6,312 nt of DNA, taken from an uncultured Synechococcus sp. (GTDB lineage Bacteria > Cyanobacteriota > Cyanobacteriia > PCC-6307 > Cyanobiaceae). Both the position numbers and the translations under genes were made by a program. Positions 5,985 through 6,312 of the stretch are shown here, piece after piece. Numbering within the stretch: the stretch's first letter is position 1; each line of letters begins with the position of its first letter. The notes beneath the pieces are model-generated. The model made no database searches and was not told the origin of the DNA. It worked only from the letters and a program-made list of their open reading frames with translations. The stretch spans positions 1 to 6,312 of the forward strand of contig CAJWIC010000084.1 in the NCBI GenBank assembly GCA_913040905.1, in the 5' to 3' direction.

Positions 5985-6312
5985 TTACTGCCAGACGTAG
6001 ATCAGAAGGAAAAGAAGGATCCAGATCACATCGACGAAGTGCCAGAACAGGCTCACCGAGGCAACGCCCATCTCGCCTTTGTCGTAGTTCCCGGGAACAA
6101 ACGAACGCACCAACATCAGGCCCATCAGCAGGATGCCGGTGATCACGTGCAGCCCGTGAAAACCGGTGAGCAGATAGAACATTCCGCCGAACACACCGCT
6201 GGTGAGGCTGAAGCTGAGTTCGGACCATTCGATGTACTGGCCGTAAACGAAGTAGGTGCCCATCGCCATGGTGAGCAGCCACACCGCCCGGAAGCCCCAG
6301 AGGTTGCCCTTG
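5985..6312 (-). CDS. ctaE: Cytochrome c oxidase subunit III, C-terminal part (5' end outside window)
   Basis: Subunit III of an aa3-type haem-copper terminal oxidase, a membrane subunit that supports proton uptake and stability of the catalytic subunit I. About 108 codons are visible, reading in from the right edge (KGNLWGFRAVWLL...). The family's usual length is near 200, so about half is present. Three hydrophobic segments are seen: around AVWLLTMAMGTYFVYG, around MFYLLTGFHGLHVITGILLMG, and FWHFVDVIWILLFLLIYVW at the end. The pair FHGLHV and FWHFVDVIWI is diagnostic of subunit III. The gene ends in TAA at 5985-5987. In cyanobacteria the order is commonly ctaC-ctaD-ctaE, so subunits II and I probably lie beyond the right edge. 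It lies just upstream of the GMC gene (4-bp gap). It acts in the thylakoid and/or cytoplasmic membrane. Identification is secure. Confidence 0.95.
   Translation of the reverse strand, partial: KGNLWGFRAVWLLTMAMGTYFVYGQYIEWSELSFSLTSGVFGGMFYLLTGFHGLHVITGILLMGLMLVRSFVPGNYDKGEMGVASVSLFWHFVDVIWILLFLLIYVWQ

Overview
The window looks like part of a GC-rich unicellular cyanobacterial chromosome, most likely marine Synechococcus or a close relative such as Cyanobium. This is inferred from protein character and context: a cyanobacterial-type DnaA, a long GST-like protein with a CPYC motif, a GMC oxidoreductase beside an aa3-type cytochrome oxidase gene, tight spacing and high GC. I ran no search. There is no sign of phage genes, transposases, CRISPR, tRNA or rRNA.

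Layout from left to right. (1) The 3' part of dnaA (+) enters from the left edge and ends at 711. (2) Back to back with it, on the minus strand, lies a compact three-gene cluster read from right to left: a 79-residue unknown protein (2849-2610), a GST-like protein with a long C-terminal extension (2635-1403) and a ParB-like nuclease-family protein (1380-712). (3) A 157-bp divergent intergenic region (2850-3006) separates this cluster from gor, glutathione reductase (3007-4374, +). (4) A 100-bp convergent gap (4375-4474) holds a nested inverted repeat and the edge of a 12-bp palindrome. (5) A GMC-family flavoprotein (5980-4475, -) follows cytochrome c oxidase subunit III, ctaE (-), whose 5' end runs off the right edge. 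These two are separated by 4 bp and are presumably one transcript.

Functionally, the centre has a thiol-redox theme. Gor regenerates reduced glutathione with NADPH, and the divergent GST-like protein would be a natural user of it, so the shared upstream region may coordinate them. The right end is respiratory. The flanks are replication initiation (DnaA) and a ParB-superfamily protein of unknown role.

No clearly new system is evident. The points most worth a second look are: the folded element between gor and the GMC gene, which carries a motif resembling group II intron domain V; the apparent loss of both canonical catalytic residues in the GMC protein, together with four C-terminal cysteines; the repeated CACGT and GWCAGG words between the divergent glutathione genes; and the large uncharacterised C-terminal half of the GST-like protein.
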